DNA of 5,814 nt from Chitinophagaceae bacterium UBA4857 (GTDB lineage: Bacteria; Bacteroidota; Bacteroidia; Chitinophagales; Chitinophagaceae). Within the stretch, counting starts at the first letter, position 1, and each line of letters starts with the position of its first letter. Below, piece after piece: positions 4,986 through 5,814 of this stretch. A program made the translations under genes and the position numbers. Where the stretch lies: NCBI GenBank assembly GCA_002399735.1, contig DHEF01000018.1, forward strand, positions 1 to 5,814, given 5' to 3'. A model generated the notes under the pieces. It was not told where the DNA came from. It was given only the letters and a program-made list of their open reading frames with translations, and did no database searches.

Positions 4986-5699
4986 TTAGCATAATTTCCA
5001 TGCAACTGATGCGATGAAAACAATGGCACCTTCGAGACCACTAACAGTATTACAACATTTGCCACTAAGAATACAGCGTAATGACTTATATACAGGAAAA
5101 CCAAAAATAATTATTGCACCTATCAATTTCCATACAGGAATTACCGCCTTTGCACTATTCCCTCTTGTTGAAGACAAACGAACATCTTTTAATTCAATAA
5201 GTTTTTTTTGCATCAGAGTAATCACACCTAATTCTCCATTAAGTGTAGCCTGTTCAATTACTTCATCTAAAGCATCCATTAAACTTAAAATATCATCTTT
5301 TTTTAGAGTTGACTCTGCCAACAATTGTGCAACTCTTAAACGAAAATCTTCAAATTCTTTTTTGCTTACAGGTTTATTACTTAAAATGCCTGTTTTTATA
5401 AACTTTTCAATTGTTGCAATTGAAATCTCTATTGAGGAAACACCTCTTTCATTCCATTCCTTTAACTGTGCATTACTATACGAAACTACCTGTGAAGATA
5501 ATTTTAATGCTTTATACTTTTCTCCTTTTCTGAAATTTAATTCAGCTTGTCCAAAATGAAGAATAGACATTACAGAGGAATAATAAACATTACTTAATAA
5601 ATTGATTTCATTATCAAGTTCAAGTGCAGGCATGTATGCCATAGCTGTTTTGTTTAATCTACTAATTAAGTCCTTGTTATTAAAAAAAATTTCTTCCAT
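4986..5699 (-). CDS. Hypothetical helical protein with two C-terminal membrane segments
   Basis: I do not recognise this 237-aa protein. Residues 1-175 look soluble and mainly alpha-helical, with charged amphipathic stretches such as KKEFEDFRLRVAQLLAES (113-130) and KKDDILSLMDALDEVIEQ (133-150). The C-terminus has two hydrophobic segments, about 186-203 (IPVWKLIGAIIIFGFPVY) and 221-236 (GLEGAIVFIASVAWKL), joined by a short loop with Cys209, Cys215 and Cys216; the last residue is Cys237. There is no signal peptide, so the likely arrangement is a cytoplasmic helical domain anchored by a membrane hairpin. The ATG at 5699 follows an AT-rich leader without a Shine-Dalgarno. It is the first gene of a two-gene block with the barrel protein. 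Confidence 0.7.
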   Translation of the reverse strand: MEEIFFNNKDLISRLNKTAMAYMPALELDNEINLLSNVYYSSVMSILHFGQAELNFRKGEKYKALKLSSQVVSYSNAQLKEWNERGVSSIEISIATIEKFIKTGILSNKPVSKKEFEDFRLRVAQLLAESTLKKDDILSLMDALDEVIEQATLNGELGVITLMQKKLIELKDVRLSSTRGNSAKAVIPVWKLIGAIIIFGFPVYKSLRCILSGKCCNTVSGLEGAIVFIASVAWKLC

Positions 5700-5794
5700 A
5701 GTTTTATGAGTTTTAAATTATTGTTTTTATTTAAACGAAATAAAATAAATTTTGTTGTTTAATTATTAAGTTTTTTTAAGCAAATCTCAGCCTT

Positions 5795-5814
5795 GCCCAT
5801 AACGGCAGTTTGTC
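5795..5814 (-). repeat. Edge of a third attC-like element (cut by window end)
   Basis: GCCCATAAC at 5795-5803 is the exact reverse complement of GTTATGGGC at 4227-4235, at the far edge of the same two-gene block. The following GGCAG parallels the GGTTGCAG after GCTAAC in the middle copy. Only 20 bp are in view, so the inverted arms cannot be checked. Confidence 0.4.

Noticed and set aside
5014..5559. Plus-strand 181-aa reading frame
   Set aside because: It lies wholly antisense to the 4986-5699 gene, which has a better protein-like composition, start and operon context.
1..5814. CRISPR array, tRNA, rRNA or transposase/IS element
   Set aside because: No regularly spaced identical repeats, no tRNA or rRNA-like segments and no transposase or integrase reading frame were seen.

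Overview
The window looks like a Bacteroidota (Bacteroidetes) chromosome or metagenomic contig. The evidence is a Por/type IX secretion C-terminal sorting domain, a secreted protein with the Bacteroidota-type 'PEKMSYQAVIRN' N-terminus and a DUF1566-like C-terminal domain, an outer-membrane barrel protein, and AT-rich intergenic DNA. All convincing genes lie on the minus strand, so the window reads functionally from right to left.

The centre (about 163-3947) is a complete diversity-generating retroelement (DGR). In transcription order it holds: a small secreted type IX protein (3947-3459); the diversified target protein (3445-2168), whose last ~44 residues are the variable repeat (VR, 2307-2176); a stable mini-hairpin just after the VR; the accessory protein Avd (2112-1771); the template repeat (TR, 1584-1453); a strongly folded spacer RNA (1430-1388); and a DGR reverse transcriptase (1353-163) with IGNLTSQ and YVDD motifs. 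TR and VR align without gaps over 132 bp. All 18 differences fall on coding-strand adenines of the TR, and none of the other 84 bases differs. The TR encodes an Asn-rich version of the same C-type-lectin-like segment. The system would copy TR RNA into adenine-mutated cDNA and use it to overwrite the VR, rewriting a surface of the target protein.

The right part (4258-5699) holds two genes: a protein of unknown function with a C-terminal pair of membrane segments, then a predicted outer-membrane beta-barrel protein.

The two gene blocks are bounded by related repeat elements at about 18-148, about 4040-4235, and a third cut by the window end (5795-5814). The two full elements share their ends, have complementary arms and different middles, and sit 15-23 bp after the stop codon of the preceding gene. 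The edges of each gene block are complementary to each other (GTTAGCG/GCTAACG and GTTATGGGC/GCCCATAAC). This is the layout of integron gene cassettes with attC sites, although the core bases do not match the attC consensus strictly and no integrase is in view. A whole DGR packaged as a cassette-like unit is the most unusual reading of this window.
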